Source of the DNA: Flavobacterium sp.
GTDB taxonomy: Bacteria; Bacteroidota; Bacteroidia; Flavobacteriales; Flavobacteriaceae
Direction of reading: 5' to 3'
DNA: 64,000 nt
NCBI GenBank assembly: GCA_030153045.1
Contig: JASLID010000025.1
Coordinates: 1-64,000, forward strand
Positions 1-7,150 of this stretch are shown one piece after another. Each line of letters begins with the position of its first letter. The first letter of the stretch is position 1. A program made the translations under genes and the position numbers. The notes under the pieces were generated by a model. It was not told where the DNA came from. It did not search any database and worked only from the letters and a program-made list of their open reading frames with translations.

Positions 1-62
1 AGCCCGGTTATCGCGCCTGCTTTGGGAGCAGGAGGCCGCAGGTTCGAATCCTGCCACCCCGA
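1..62 (+). tRNA. tRNA-Pro (TGG), 5' end cut off by the window
   Basis: The anticodon arm is CCTGC / TTTGGGA / GCAGG, which puts TGG in the anticodon position. A canonical T arm (GCAGG TTCGAAT CCTGC) and the 3' acceptor strand CACCCCG plus the discriminator A follow. Roughly the first 13 nt (5' acceptor strand and part of the D arm) lie before the window. CCA is not encoded. A strong hairpin terminator follows directly, so this is the last gene of its transcript. Confidence 0.95.
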
Positions 63-63
63 C

Positions 64-98
64 AAAAAAGTCGAACAGAAATGTTCGACTTTTTTTTT
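64..98 (+). terminator. Intrinsic terminator after tRNA-Pro
   Basis: A 14-bp perfect stem (AAAAAAGTCGAACA paired with TGTTCGACTTTTTT) with a GAAA loop, followed by a T run. It begins two bases after the tRNA. Confidence 0.92.
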
Positions 99-124
99 AC
101 AATAAATTTAAATGATAATAGTAT

Positions 125-188
125 GGTTATAGCGTCATGTTAGGGCGCGAAGGCCGTCCCGCTTAGAAGCGGGACCACCCCGATAACT
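125..188 (+). ncRNA. Possible small structured RNA or decayed tRNA-linked element
   Basis: This unassigned stretch is far richer in G+C than its surroundings. It contains a perfect 9-bp inverted repeat (GTCCCGCTT at 156-164, AAGCGGGAC at 167-175). The outer ends GTTAT (126-130) and ATAAC (183-187) can close the fold, and GGG 143-145 can pair with CCC 178-180. The end CCACCCCGATAA resembles the tRNA-Pro 3' end CCACCCCGACA. A second terminator follows at 207-242, although the tRNA already has its own, so something between them appears to be transcribed separately. I cannot assign a family. It could be a tRNA fragment, a tRNA-associated mobile gene remnant, or a regulatory RNA. Confidence 0.35.
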
Positions 189-206
189 TAGTTGTCAATT
201 CATATT

Positions 207-242
207 AAAAAGCTGTAAGTCAAATGATTTACAGCTTTTTTT
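207..242 (+). terminator. Intrinsic terminator of the 100-206 element
   Basis: A 12-bp perfect stem (AAAAAGCTGTAA / TTACAGCTTTTT) with a 10-nt loop and a T tract. No open reading frame precedes it, so it implies a non-coding or very short transcript. The remaining bases 243-334 show nothing recognisable. Confidence 0.85.
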
Positions 243-334
243 ATTTTACTCAATACTACTCCAAAATTTCTTTCAGAATTACGAATATAAGTTCCATAAT
301 TCATACATTATCAATAAAATAAGTAATTTAATCG

Positions 335-342
335 TAATTTTG
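335..342 (+). promoter_or_regulatory. Bacteroidota-type -7 element of the 359 gene
   Basis: TAATTTTG matches TAnnTTTG and sits 16 nt before the ATG, implying a very short leader. No clear upstream TTG box is visible at the usual distance. Confidence 0.5.
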
Positions 343-358
343 ATAATAAAAAGAGATA

Positions 359-2194
359 ATGTTTTTAAAACATAAATTCATATTATTCGTTTTGATAATT
401 TTTAGTTATCTCCAATCAACAGCTCAGGTAAATCCTAAACCAAAAGATACTGCAAAAATGTATCGCGATATTGAGAAATACTCCAAAGAAAGGAAGTTTA
501 CCAAGTTTTTACATAAATTAGTTTTTAAGCCTGTTGCCAAACAAAAAATTAGAAAGAACTCTTTTCAAAAAAGAAAAAAACAAGGGTATTCGAATTTTGA
601 AGGTAAAATCATTCGACAAATAAATATTACAACACTAGACCCTTTTGGTTTTTCTGAAATGGACACTTCGGCAAAACCAAAACGGTCTATTGACAAAATT
701 GGGAATTCATGGCATACTAAAACCAAACGATTAGCCATTAAAAATCTGCTTTTAATTAAGCGAAATGAACCCTTAGATTCCTTATTACTAAAAGAATCTG
801 AACGTCTAATTCGGAGTCAAAGGTATATCCGACGAGTGCTTACCAGTATAGAACCGGTGTCTGAAAGTTCAGACTCAGTTGATGTTTCCATACGCGTTTT
901 AGATTCTTGGAGTTTGATTCCAGATTTTTCAACTTCAAAAACCAGGTCTACTTATTATTTAAGAGAAAAGAACTTTATAGGGCTTGGTCATGAATTTTCA
1001 AATACTTATATCAATAGTTTAGAAGGCAGTCGAAACGGCTATAGAACGAGTTATACTATCCCTACTATTTTAAACACTTTTATAAGAACTTCAATAAGTT
1101 ATGAAATTAATTTAGAAGGAAATTATACTAAATTCCTTAATGTAGAAAGGCCCTTTTTCTCTACCTATGCGAGGTGGGCTGGTGGAGTATATCTGGATCA
1201 GCAATTTGCAAAATCTACTACAATTGACACTAATCAAGTAGCACAAACACAAAATTCCAAATACAATTCGCAGGATTATTGGGGTGGTCATGCCTTCAGA
1301 ATTTTTGAAGGGAATACAGAAGATGATAGGGCTAGTAATTTAATTACCACAGCCCGATTTTTTCACAAGAATTATGTCGAAAAGCCTGGACAAATACAAG
1401 ATAGTTTAGGTATTTACTCGAGTGAGAACCTCTATTTAATTGGTATTGGTGTTTCTTCAAGAAAATACACAGAAGATCGGTATATTTTTAATTTTGACAT
1501 TATAGAAGATATTCCTTCTGGACTCGTTTATAATATTACTAGTGGTTTCAAACGAAAAAATGATGATTATAAGTTTTATTTGGGAGGGAGATTTTCGTTA
1601 GGCAAGTACTTTGACTTTGGTTACTTGAGTGGAAACCTTGAATATGGAACTTTCTTTGAAAAATCAAAGACAGTACAAAGCACCATTAATTTCAGTGCTG
1701 TTTATTTTACTAATTTGTTTGAAACAGGAAATTGGAAATTCAGACAATTCGTAAAGCCTGAACTAATTATAGGTAACAATCGATTGAATACCAATTCAGA
1801 TCGCCTTTCATTTAATAGCGATGCTGGAATTGAAGGCTTTAATAGTCCTTCGGTTTTAGGAACTAAAAAAATGCTTTTGACATTCCAAACGCAAGGATAT
1901 TCTCCTTGGAGACTTATAGGATTTCGATTTAACCCGTTTTTTAATTTTACGATGGGAATGTTAGGTCAGGAAAATATTGATTTTAAAGGAAGCAAACTGT
2001 ATTCGCAAATTGGTCTTGGAGTTATTATAAGTAATGATTACTTGGTGTTTCATTCTTTTCAGTTTTCGTTTTCATACTACCCTAATATTCCCAGCGATGC
2101 CGGCAGATTATTTAAAACAAATGCCATTAAAACATATGATTTTGGATTGCAGAATTTTGAGCTTTCGAAACCGTATATTGTTCCGTATCAATAA
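359..2194 (+). CDS. Outer-membrane beta-barrel protein with POTRA-like N-terminal region
   Basis: The 611-residue product starts with a signal peptide (hydrophobic core, cleavage near STAQ at about residue 22). A basic segment follows to residue 75. Residues 80-190 hold a POTRA-like stretch (GKIIRQINITTLDPFGF, then LLLKESERLIRSQRYIRRV and VDVSIRVLDSWSLIPDF), which resembles the periplasmic domains of Omp85/BamA-type proteins. The rest is alternating aromatic/polar strands typical of a barrel. It is monocistronic, with its own -7 box upstream and a terminator right after the stop. A surface-antigen or Omp85-superfamily role is likely but the substrate is unknown. The C-terminal residue is not the usual aromatic. 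Confidence 0.72.
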   Translation: MFLKHKFILFVLIIFSYLQSTAQVNPKPKDTAKMYRDIEKYSKERKFTKFLHKLVFKPVAKQKIRKNSFQKRKKQGYSNFEGKIIRQINITTLDPFGFSEMDTSAKPKRSIDKIGNSWHTKTKRLAIKNLLLIKRNEPLDSLLLKESERLIRSQRYIRRVLTSIEPVSESSDSVDVSIRVLDSWSLIPDFSTSKTRSTYYLREKNFIGLGHEFSNTYINSLEGSRNGYRTSYTIPTILNTFIRTSISYEINLEGNYTKFLNVERPFFSTYARWAGGVYLDQQFAKSTTIDTNQVAQTQNSKYNSQDYWGGHAFRIFEGNTEDDRASNLITTARFFHKNYVEKPGQIQDSLGIYSSENLYLIGIGVSSRKYTEDRYIFNFDIIEDIPSGLVYNITSGFKRKNDDYKFYLGGRFSLGKYFDFGYLSGNLEYGTFFEKSKTVQSTINFSAVYFTNLFETGNWKFRQFVKPELIIGNNRLNTNSDRLSFNSDAGIEGFNSPSVLGTKKMLLTFQTQGYSPWRLIGFRFNPFFNFTMGMLGQENIDFKGSKLYSQIGLGVIISNDYLVFHSFQFSFSYYPNIPSDAGRLFKTNAIKTYDFGLQNFELSKPYIVPYQ

Positions 2195-2222
2195 AAAAAT
2201 CGAAATGTTGATTTCGATTTTT
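2195..2222. terminator. Bidirectional terminator between convergent genes
   Basis: A 12-bp perfect stem (AAAAATCGAAAT / ATTTCGATTTTT) with a GTTG loop. A/T runs on both sides let it stop both the plus gene ending at 2194 and the minus gene ending at 2227. Confidence 0.88.
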
Positions 2223-2226
2223 GTTA

Positions 2227-2601
2227 TTAGTTAGAGTGGAGACTAGGCAGGTTTCTTTGTTCTGCTTTGCTTGAGTCTTCAATTTTATTTCCAACAAACT
2301 TTCGCATGACAAATTTTAATGCTTTTCCTAACATGTTTTTTACTGGGCTATTGCTAGAATTATGAAATACTTTATTAGACAAATAACCTGTTGCCAGATT
2401 GATTGCCCCTTTTAATAAATCCTTTCTAATGTCTGGCGAAGAAGTTACTTCATGGAATGTACTTTTTATTAAATTTAATGGCTTTATACTTTCATAAGTA
2501 ACTTGAAATTGGTCTTTAAGCAACTGCAATTCTTGAGCTTGCTTGCTTCTTAAAAAAACAATCCGTTCCATTAGCACTTCTTTTTTATCGATAGTTTTCA
2601 T
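2227..2601 (-). CDS. Hypothetical 124-aa protein, partner of the holin-like membrane protein
   Basis: I do not recognise a named family. The first 45 residues are helical and charged (MERIVFLRSKQAQELQLLKD), probably a coiled coil. The middle (DLLKGAINLATGYLSNKVF) is amphipathic, and the C-terminus (KNMLGKALKFVMRKFVGNK) is basic. There is no signal peptide. Its start overlaps the stop of the upstream small membrane protein gene by 4 nt, so the two are translationally coupled and probably act together at the membrane. Small pairs like this often lie beside YtxH and CsbD genes in flavobacterial stress clusters (inference). Confidence 0.6.
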   Translation of the reverse strand: MKTIDKKEVLMERIVFLRSKQAQELQLLKDQFQVTYESIKPLNLIKSTFHEVTSSPDIRKDLLKGAINLATGYLSNKVFHNSSNSPVKNMLGKALKFVMRKFVGNKIEDSSKAEQRNLPSLHSN

Positions 2602-2951
2602 GCTAGTTCATCTTTTAGTGTTTTACCAATAATAAAATTACTCACTGGTTTTTTAATCCATTGTTTGCGGAAAACGTATAAGATTAATGTCAATATGAGG
2701 TAAAAGCCTGCGATAACAAAAAAGCCATAATAGGATTCTCCCAATTCTTGACCAATCCATAAAGCAAGTCCTATATTAACCAATAAAGAGACTATTATGA
2801 TAGTAGCTGCAATAGCTAATTTTGCTGCAAAAGTCGAGACAATATCGGCCGATATATAAATGGCTTTATATTTACCCAAATCAAAAGAAGTTTTGGCATA
2901 AGTCTCTACATTTTCAATCAGTTTTTCTACTTCTGAGGCTTTATTTTCCAT
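2598..2951 (-). CDS. Phage-holin-family / Holin-X-like small membrane protein
   Basis: The 117-aa product has a soluble N-terminal helix (residues 1-40) followed by two long transmembrane segments, about 38-65 (TFAAKLAIAATIIIVSLLV) and 72-98 (YYGFFVIAGFYLILTLILYVF), then a basic tail RKQWIKKP. This is the arrangement of the DUF1469 / holin superfamily III (YqjE-like) stress proteins. These are named holin by fold only and I see no phage genes nearby. It overlaps the next gene by 4 nt. A terminator at 2983-3023 separates it from the YtxH operon upstream, so it needs its own promoter between about 2952 and 2982. Confidence 0.7.
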   Translation of the reverse strand: MENKASEVEKLIENVETYAKTSFDLGKYKAIYISADIVSTFAAKLAIAATIIIVSLLVNIGLALWIGQELGESYYGFFVIAGFYLILTLILYVFRKQWIKKPVSNFIIGKTLKDELA

Positions 2952-2982
2952 GATTTAATTTTAAAATAGTATACTAACAGTT

Positions 2983-3023
2983 AAAAAACCTGTTTAATAC
3001 CTAAAAGGCATCAAACAGGTTTT
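2983..3023 (-). terminator. Terminator of the csbD-porin-YtxH operon
   Basis: An 11-bp stem (AAAACCTGTTT at 2985-2995, AAACAGGTTTT at 3013-3023). On the minus strand it ends in a run of six T. It lies 7 nt after the YtxH stop. Confidence 0.85.
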
Positions 3024-3029
3024 CTAAAT

Positions 3030-3278
3030 TTAAACTTCTCTTTTTTCTTCTTTAGCTATCATACCTTTGGCATCAGCCAATAAGTTATTGTAACCTTCGG
3101 TCACCTCTTTTTTTAGGCCTTCTAATTTTCCTTTCAGATTATCACTGTAATCTTTTCCTTGATCAATTAGTTTCTTTCTTGTATTTACTCCTTTATCAGG
3201 TGCAAATAAAATTCCTAAAATTGCTCCAGCGGCCACACCGCCTAATACACCTAATAATACTTTACTTGATGATTCCAT
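3030..3278 (-). CDS. YtxH domain-containing protein
   Basis: This 82-aa protein has an N-terminal glycine-zipper membrane segment (VLLGVLGGVAAGAILGILFAPDKG, residues 7-30). An amphipathic charged helix (LIDQGKDYSDNLKGKLEGLKKEV) follows. The GxxxG-rich helix ending in FAPDKG is the signature of YtxH-family general-stress proteins. It is the last gene of the csbD operon, 20 nt after the lmo0937-like gene and followed by a strong terminator. Its molecular function is not established. Confidence 0.85.
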   Translation of the reverse strand: MESSSKVLLGVLGGVAAGAILGILFAPDKGVNTRKKLIDQGKDYSDNLKGKLEGLKKEVTEGYNNLLADAKGMIAKEEKREV

Positions 3279-3298
3279 GATATAGTTATTTTAATAAT

Positions 3299-3454
3299 TT
3301 ATAAAATTTTTCTTCCTTGTATTAATCTTAATAATATTGCTATAACGGCTATTACCAACAGAATGTGTATGATACTTCCTGCGCTATAGGCAAAGAACCC
3401 TATTGCCCAAAGGACAACTAGAATTACTGCTACTGTATAAAGTAAATTGCTCAT
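3299..3454 (-). CDS. lmo0937-family small membrane protein
   Basis: A 51-aa gene, easily missed because of its size. It starts MSNLLYTVAVILVVLWAIG and ends LLRLIQGRKIL. Two transmembrane helices are visible (residues 4-23 and 27-45) with a short AYSAGS turn and a basic C-terminus. This matches the small lmo0937/DUF5670 family, usually found with CsbD and YtxH proteins. It sits 20 nt upstream of the YtxH start and 27 nt downstream of the porin gene, in the same operon. Function unknown; envelope stress is inferred from context. Confidence 0.85.
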   Translation of the reverse strand: MSNLLYTVAVILVVLWAIGFFAYSAGSIIHILLVIAVIAILLRLIQGRKIL

Positions 3455-3481
3455 AATATTTGTTTTATATTGTGAATTTAT

Positions 3482-4129
3482 TTAAAATGAAAGTGCTACA
3501 TATAAATTAAGCACACTGTTTTTTCCATCAGGAAACGTGTAATTTGTTCCCCCGTAACTTTTTTCCTTCCCAACAGTTGTTAGACCGTAATTGTAACGAG
3601 CGCCAACACTAAAGGTTCCTACATCGATACCTAAACCTGCTGCTAACCCCGCATCAATTTTATTAAAATCATCATTATCCAATTCGTCTTCTGAATCGAA
3701 AAGATTATTATCTGAATTATTTGTTGCTTTACCATCAACTAGATAAGCTACGTATCCACCACCATGTATATTGAAATTCTTAGTCAGATTTACGACTAGT
3801 AAAAGTGGTGCTTCAATATAATTCATTCTGAATTTTGCTGTTCCTTGTGCAAACGAATTGTTGTAGGTTAATTCAGAACCTTTGGTTGTGTAATACAATT
3901 CGGGTTGAATCGCTATAAAATTTGTTATAGGCAACTTAGCAAATACACCTAAATTAAATCCTGTTAATACGTTTTCATCGTCTACATCTTCAGTATACAT
4001 GTTAGAGAAATTGACTCCTCCCTTTATACCAAACTTGGCATCATAAGTACTTGTCGTTTCCTGTGCGATTGTATTTTGTATAAATCCCATGAACAACACG
4101 GTCGTTATAATTTTAATTGAGTTTTTCAT
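3482..4129 (-). CDS. Porin-family outer-membrane beta-barrel protein
   Basis: The 215-residue product has a signal peptide (residues 1-22, ending NTIAQ). An eight-stranded barrel-type sequence follows, with the family hallmarks FGIKGGVNFSNM near the start and EAPLLLVVNL in the middle, ending in an aromatic residue (VALSF) as expected for BAM recognition. This is the PF13568-type barrel common in Bacteroidota. An acidic loop (NSDNNLFDSEDELDNDDFN, about residues 138-156) is likely surface exposed. It is the second gene of the csbD operon. Confidence 0.85.
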   Translation of the reverse strand: MKNSIKIITTVLFMGFIQNTIAQETTSTYDAKFGIKGGVNFSNMYTEDVDDENVLTGFNLGVFAKLPITNFIAIQPELYYTTKGSELTYNNSFAQGTAKFRMNYIEAPLLLVVNLTKNFNIHGGGYVAYLVDGKATNNSDNNLFDSEDELDNDDFNKIDAGLAAGLGIDVGTFSVGARYNYGLTTVGKEKSYGGTNYTFPDGKNSVLNLYVALSF

Positions 4130-4172
4130 TTTGATTGGTTTATTTGATTCATTTTTAGGTTTAAAATAAAAT

Positions 4173-4358
4173 CTAAAGTGCTTCGATTATTTTGTGTAGC
4201 TCATCTTTAGTTTTACCTAATTTAATTTGAAGCTTACCTAACATTTCGTCTTTTTTACCTTCGATAAACAATAAATCATCTTCGGTTAATTGAGCGAATT
4301 TTTGTTTTAACTTCCCTTTTTGCTCTTCCCATTTTCCTTTTAATTCAGTTGTGTTCAT
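4173..4358 (-). CDS. CsbD family stress protein
   Basis: The 61-aa product contains the family signature LKGKWEEQKGKLKQKFAQLT at residues 5-24, followed by a second helix (EMLGKLQIKLGKTKDELHKII). CsbD proteins are small cytoplasmic general-stress proteins of unknown biochemical role. It is the first gene of a four-gene operon (CsbD, porin, lmo0937-like, YtxH). The promoter upstream carries the 36-bp element shared with three other promoters in this block. Confidence 0.92.
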   Translation of the reverse strand: MNTTELKGKWEEQKGKLKQKFAQLTEDDLLFIEGKKDEMLGKLQIKLGKTKDELHKIIEAL

Positions 4359-4399
4359 CTTTTAAAGTTTTAAGTTGAGAAAGTATTTTCTTAACTATA

Positions 4400-4464
4400 C
4401 AAAGGTTAATTTATTCGGCTATAGATGCATTACACAATTTTATGTTAGAGTTGCATTATTCACA
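4400..4464 (-). promoter_or_regulatory. Regulon promoter 1: 36-bp element plus -7 box, upstream of csbD
   Basis: Read on the minus strand: TGTGAATAATGCAACTC, 8 nt, AATTGTGTAAT (together 4429-4464), then exactly 25 nt, then TTTG (4400-4403, as AACCTTTG). The same arrangement occurs at 9798-9862, 11065-11129 and 14213-14277. No -33 TTG lies at the normal distance, as expected if an activator replaces it. The csbD ATG is 41 nt downstream of the TTTG. Confidence 0.75.
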
Positions 4465-4472
4465 CCTCACCC

Positions 4473-4886
4473 TTAAATTTGATTTTCATTTTGATTATTG
4501 GTAATCACCTCTTCCATGATTGTATCATCAGTATCGATGTATTCTTGAGAGAGTACTTTTATCTCGCGTTCAGTCATTTCACTGGCATTAATTACTACAT
4601 TGTTTGCCGGCTCGTGAGATGCTACCAATTCGTTTATTTTTAAATGCAGCAAAGCTGAGAAACGATTGAATGATTTTTGAATAATAAACAAACTCAAAAA
4701 AGTAATTCCGAAAATGATATCTCCAATAATTTGATGCAAATCGGTTACAGTAAAAAAACTATTAATCCACCAAAATAAAACCAAGCTGAATGCCAAGATA
4801 AATGTGATGGAATTGCCCAATATTGCAGTAGCCATTGCAGTTAGTTTTTCGAAACCTATTTCTATGTTGGTATATATCTTTTTCAT
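4473..4886 (-). CDS. Low-affinity iron permease family protein
   Basis: The 137-aa product begins with a short cytoplasmic segment (IEIGFEKLTAMATAILGNS). Two transmembrane helices follow (about 28-45, ITFILAFSLVLFWWIN, and 55-75, IGDIIFGITFLSLFIIQ), then the conserved QKSFNRFSALLHLKINELV. This is the core of the small bacterial low-affinity iron permease family (PF04120), whose transport role in bacteria is unproven. The acidic C-terminal tail (DTDDTIMEEV) is cytosolic. It is the last of a 5531-4473 run of three genes. I see no 36-bp element upstream of that run. Confidence 0.78.
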   Translation of the reverse strand: MKKIYTNIEIGFEKLTAMATAILGNSITFILAFSLVLFWWINSFFTVTDLHQIIGDIIFGITFLSLFIIQKSFNRFSALLHLKINELVASHEPANNVVINASEMTEREIKVLSQEYIDTDDTIMEEVITNNQNENQI

Positions 4887-4928
4887 AAATTATAAATTTT
4901 ACTTTGTAAAAATGTTCTATCAATATTT

Positions 4929-5300
4929 CTAAGAAAAATAGTCCCGAACAAAAGCCAATTGTTGGTTTGAAGTCATGTTGTCTGCTTGCTTTACTTCAAT
5001 TTTTATGTTAGCAAACCGATGGTCTTCTTTGATAATATTAAACAATTCAGATTTGGCATTTGTTGGTCCAAAAAGGATTACTTCGTCATAATGTGAAATA
5101 ACCTCGCTTAATTTTTTATAATATCCTTTTTGTTGTTGCTGTTCTTTACTGTGGATGCGTTTTTCTCCTATGACAATATTTTTTTCAGGAATTATTGGTT
5201 CAGATTGGATTGTAATTATTTCAAAAGGTTCTAAAACAAATTCTATGATGTGGGCAATTGAATTATCCATCCAAAGGCCTAATTTTTTTATTAGTTTCAT
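4929..5300 (-). CDS. Hypothetical protein with eRF1/VLRF1-like features
   Basis: A 123-aa soluble protein. The order (KLGLWMDNSIAHIIEF at the N-terminus, a central KGYYKKLSEVISHYDEVILFGPTNAKSELF, and a C-terminal ADNMTSNQQLAFVRDYF) recalls a small domain related to eRF1 domain 1/VLRF1-type proteins found in bacterial stress clusters. That resemblance is from pattern memory only and is weak. No catalytic residue can be named. It lies 24 nt after the 68-aa gene upstream and 42 nt before the iron-permease gene. Confidence 0.55.
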   Translation of the reverse strand: MKLIKKLGLWMDNSIAHIIEFVLEPFEIITIQSEPIIPEKNIVIGEKRIHSKEQQQQKGYYKKLSEVISHYDEVILFGPTNAKSELFNIIKEDHRFANIKIEVKQADNMTSNQQLAFVRDYFS

Positions 5301-5324
5301 TTTGTTATGTTTTTTAATATGATA

Positions 5325-5531
5325 TTAAATGTGATTTTCATCGTATTTTTCAAAAATTGATTTTAAATAGTCATAATACTCCTTCAATGCTTCAGCATTT
5401 ACTTCCGGATGTTCTGGGTTTGGGATTGAAACCGGAACTTCTTTCAAATTCTTTAATAATTCTGGATACTTATTTTTAATTTTCATGGTAATTTCCAGAA
5501 TATCGCTATTGAGCTCTTTTTCTGTTTTCAT
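5325..5531 (-). CDS. Hypothetical 68-aa protein
   Basis: I do not recognise the family. It is a soluble, mostly helical small protein (ELNSDILEITMKIKNKYPEL, then a proline-containing stretch VSIPNPEHPEVN, then LKEYYDYLKSIFEKYDE). It is the first gene of a minus-strand run with the 123-aa protein and the iron-permease family protein. Its coding character is supported by consistent spacing (24 nt to the next gene) and an A-rich leader. The inverted repeat at 5552-5581 lies immediately upstream. Confidence 0.6.
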   Translation of the reverse strand: MKTEKELNSDILEITMKIKNKYPELLKNLKEVPVSIPNPEHPEVNAEALKEYYDYLKSIFEKYDENHI

Positions 5532-5551
5532 GACATTTTATTTAATTGTGA

Positions 5552-5716
5552 CTCTTTTTTTAATTAAAAAAGAGATTGTCACAAAAAGTATATTAATTTG
5601 AATTGGACCAAGCAATCATCAAGCTATATAGTTTTGATTTTGAATAACAATACATATATCTACACGATTTTTTAGCCTTTCCGGTTTAATTGGACTTTAT
5701 GACAATCTCTTTTAAT
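5552..5716. repeat. Inverted repeats framing a 150-bp gene-free stretch
   Basis: AAAAGAGATTGTCA at 5568-5581 recurs inverted at 5700-5713. The match extends outwards with one or two gaps and inwards past one mismatch, giving about 18 bp. At the left end CTCTTTTTT (5552-5560) also pairs with AAAAAAGAG (5566-5574) across TAATT, a hairpin that could be a terminator. The enclosed sequence has no ORF. The rest of 5532-5841 contains only a 7-bp ATATAAC/GTTATAT hairpin (5781-5805). A small non-autonomous element (MITE) is one reading; a regulatory structure is another. Confidence 0.4.
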
Positions 5717-5841
5717 GTTTAAGAACGAAATAGTAGTTTTTGCTTAAACAAAGTTGGGGCATTTTTGCCTTTATTTTGTTATATAACTTCTACTATATGT
5801 TATATGATTCAGATGTATTCTGGTCATCAAATAACTAGATT

Positions 5842-6627
5842 TTAGGGAACTAAAGCGACCAAGCCTATATCAGTTGCTGCATTCGCCAAGACCACCACAT
5901 TAGTTTGCGTTACTGGCAATAAAGGAGATGGTGGCGTAATGGTCACTGAATAAGTTCCTGGTGGCAAACCTAAAATTTGGAAATTACCCATATCATCTAC
6001 GTTAGTCGAATAAATGATACCTGTAGTAGCTGAAGTTGCACTTACTGCTGCAATAGTCCCAACGGGTGTAATATTTCCTTTAATACTTCCGGTTGATGTT
6101 GCGGCAATGGTTCTTAAAACTGGTTTCAGTTTGTAGTCACCATTTCCTAAAGCGACAACCGATTGATTTGCATCAAAATCGATCAGAATAGTATTTGCAA
6201 CATTGGCCTGAAATGTTTGATTTACTAGAATTTTAAGTCCAGTTTGATCAGCACTTGGTGTACTTAAAGGATAGGTTACACCACCAATTACTACAGAATT
6301 ATTAGTTCCCAATATCAGTCTAATTTGACTTACACGGGCTTCGTCTTCTATACTCGTTGCAATAAGTGTGGTTACACCATTGGTTAAATCTAAAAGATTA
6401 TAAATACCAGCACTCGTGTTTAGTGATACTGTTTCATTGTTGTCTCCAGTAACTTCGACACCTACTAAGTCAACATATACTGCATCATAAGGTCCAGGCG
6501 CATCAGTCATACGAACGCTATAAGGATACTTAGCCTCCGGAGATGGGCTAGAATCATCATCGTCATTACAAGAATTAAAAGTAATTCCAAGTGCGATGAA
6601 GGACAGGATAAAAATTAATTTTTTCAT
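5842..6627 (-). CDS. DUF4382 lipoprotein with a C-terminal carboxypeptidase-regulatory-like domain
   Basis: The 261-aa product has a lipoprotein signal with the lipid-attachment cysteine at residue 20 (TFNSC). NDDDD follows at once, an acidic run of the kind that exports lipoproteins to the cell surface in Flavobacteriia. Residues 34-170 match DUF4382 (YSVRMTDAPGPYDAVYVDLVGVEV; later LKPVLRTI). Residues 180-255 look like an Ig-like carboxypeptidase regulatory fold (GSIKGNITPVG, GLPPGTYSVTI). It is probably a surface-exposed binding or structural protein. It is monogenic, with a promoter expected in the 126-bp gap upstream. Confidence 0.85.
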   Translation of the reverse strand: MKKLIFILSFIALGITFNSCNDDDDSSPSPEAKYPYSVRMTDAPGPYDAVYVDLVGVEVTGDNNETVSLNTSAGIYNLLDLTNGVTTLIATSIEDEARVSQIRLILGTNNSVVIGGVTYPLSTPSADQTGLKILVNQTFQANVANTILIDFDANQSVVALGNGDYKLKPVLRTIAATSTGSIKGNITPVGTIAAVSATSATTGIIYSTNVDDMGNFQILGLPPGTYSVTITPPSPLLPVTQTNVVVLANAATDIGLVALVP

Positions 6628-6753
6628 TGTATTTCGATTTATGTTAATAATGATTTTTTGTACTCTTCAAAGTACTTAAAATCTACTTAATTGATTGTTT
6701 TACAATATTTTGAAAAAGTTTCAAGATTTCCATATTTTGAAAACAATAGTCTT

Positions 6754-7128
6754 TTAATGTTTTTTACCTTTACCACCTTTATGTCCTTTGTGATATTTTA
6801 CTTTATGGTGGCTAAAATGAGTATAAGGTGTTCTTCCGTGATAATCGTTTAGCACTACTACATAACCATTATATAAGTCGTAATTTCTATATCGACTTGG
6901 AAGGTGTTTAGATCGTATCCAGACACTTCCATTATAATAAATGAATTGTGACGAACGAACATCGTAATACGACTCCACATCTGGTAAATAATAGTATTCT
7001 ACTTCAGGAGGTCCCGGTGGTCCCCATGGTGGTGGTGATCCAATATTTATACTTACATCAACTTGTGCTTGTGACAAATTTGAAAGTAAAAGGAACAATC
7101 CAACTATAATTAATTTTAGTGTTTTCAT
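6754..7128 (-). CDS. Small secreted Pro/Gly/His-rich protein
   Basis: The 124-aa product has a signal peptide (residues 1-21, ending SQAQ). A proline-rich stretch follows (GSPPPWGPPGPPEVEYYYLP), then a Tyr-rich segment resembling a short PRC/YXWV-type fold (DVRSSQFIYYNGSVWIRS), and a His/Lys/Gly tail (HKVKYHKGHKGGKGKKH). Similar small periplasmic proteins occur in flavobacterial stress clusters, but no function can be assigned. The gene lies 22 nt after mlaD, so it is probably the last gene of the lipid-transport operon. The His-rich tail might bind metal or polyanions (inference). Confidence 0.65.
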   Translation of the reverse strand: MKTLKLIIVGLFLLLSNLSQAQVDVSINIGSPPPWGPPGPPEVEYYYLPDVESYYDVRSSQFIYYNGSVWIRSKHLPSRYRNYDLYNGYVVVLNDYHGRTPYTHFSHHKVKYHKGHKGGKGKKH

Positions 7129-7150
7129 AATTTTGTATTTTAATTAGTAA

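Noticed and set aside
2034..2312. Short frames overlapping the end of the outer-membrane protein and the terminator
   Set aside because: They cross a strong bidirectional terminator and overlap supported genes out of frame.
2598..2951. Prophage, suggested by the holin-like protein
   Set aside because: No capsid, tail, integrase or lysis genes are present. Holin-X-like proteins of this kind are stress-associated membrane proteins, and the neighbours are YtxH, CsbD and a porin.
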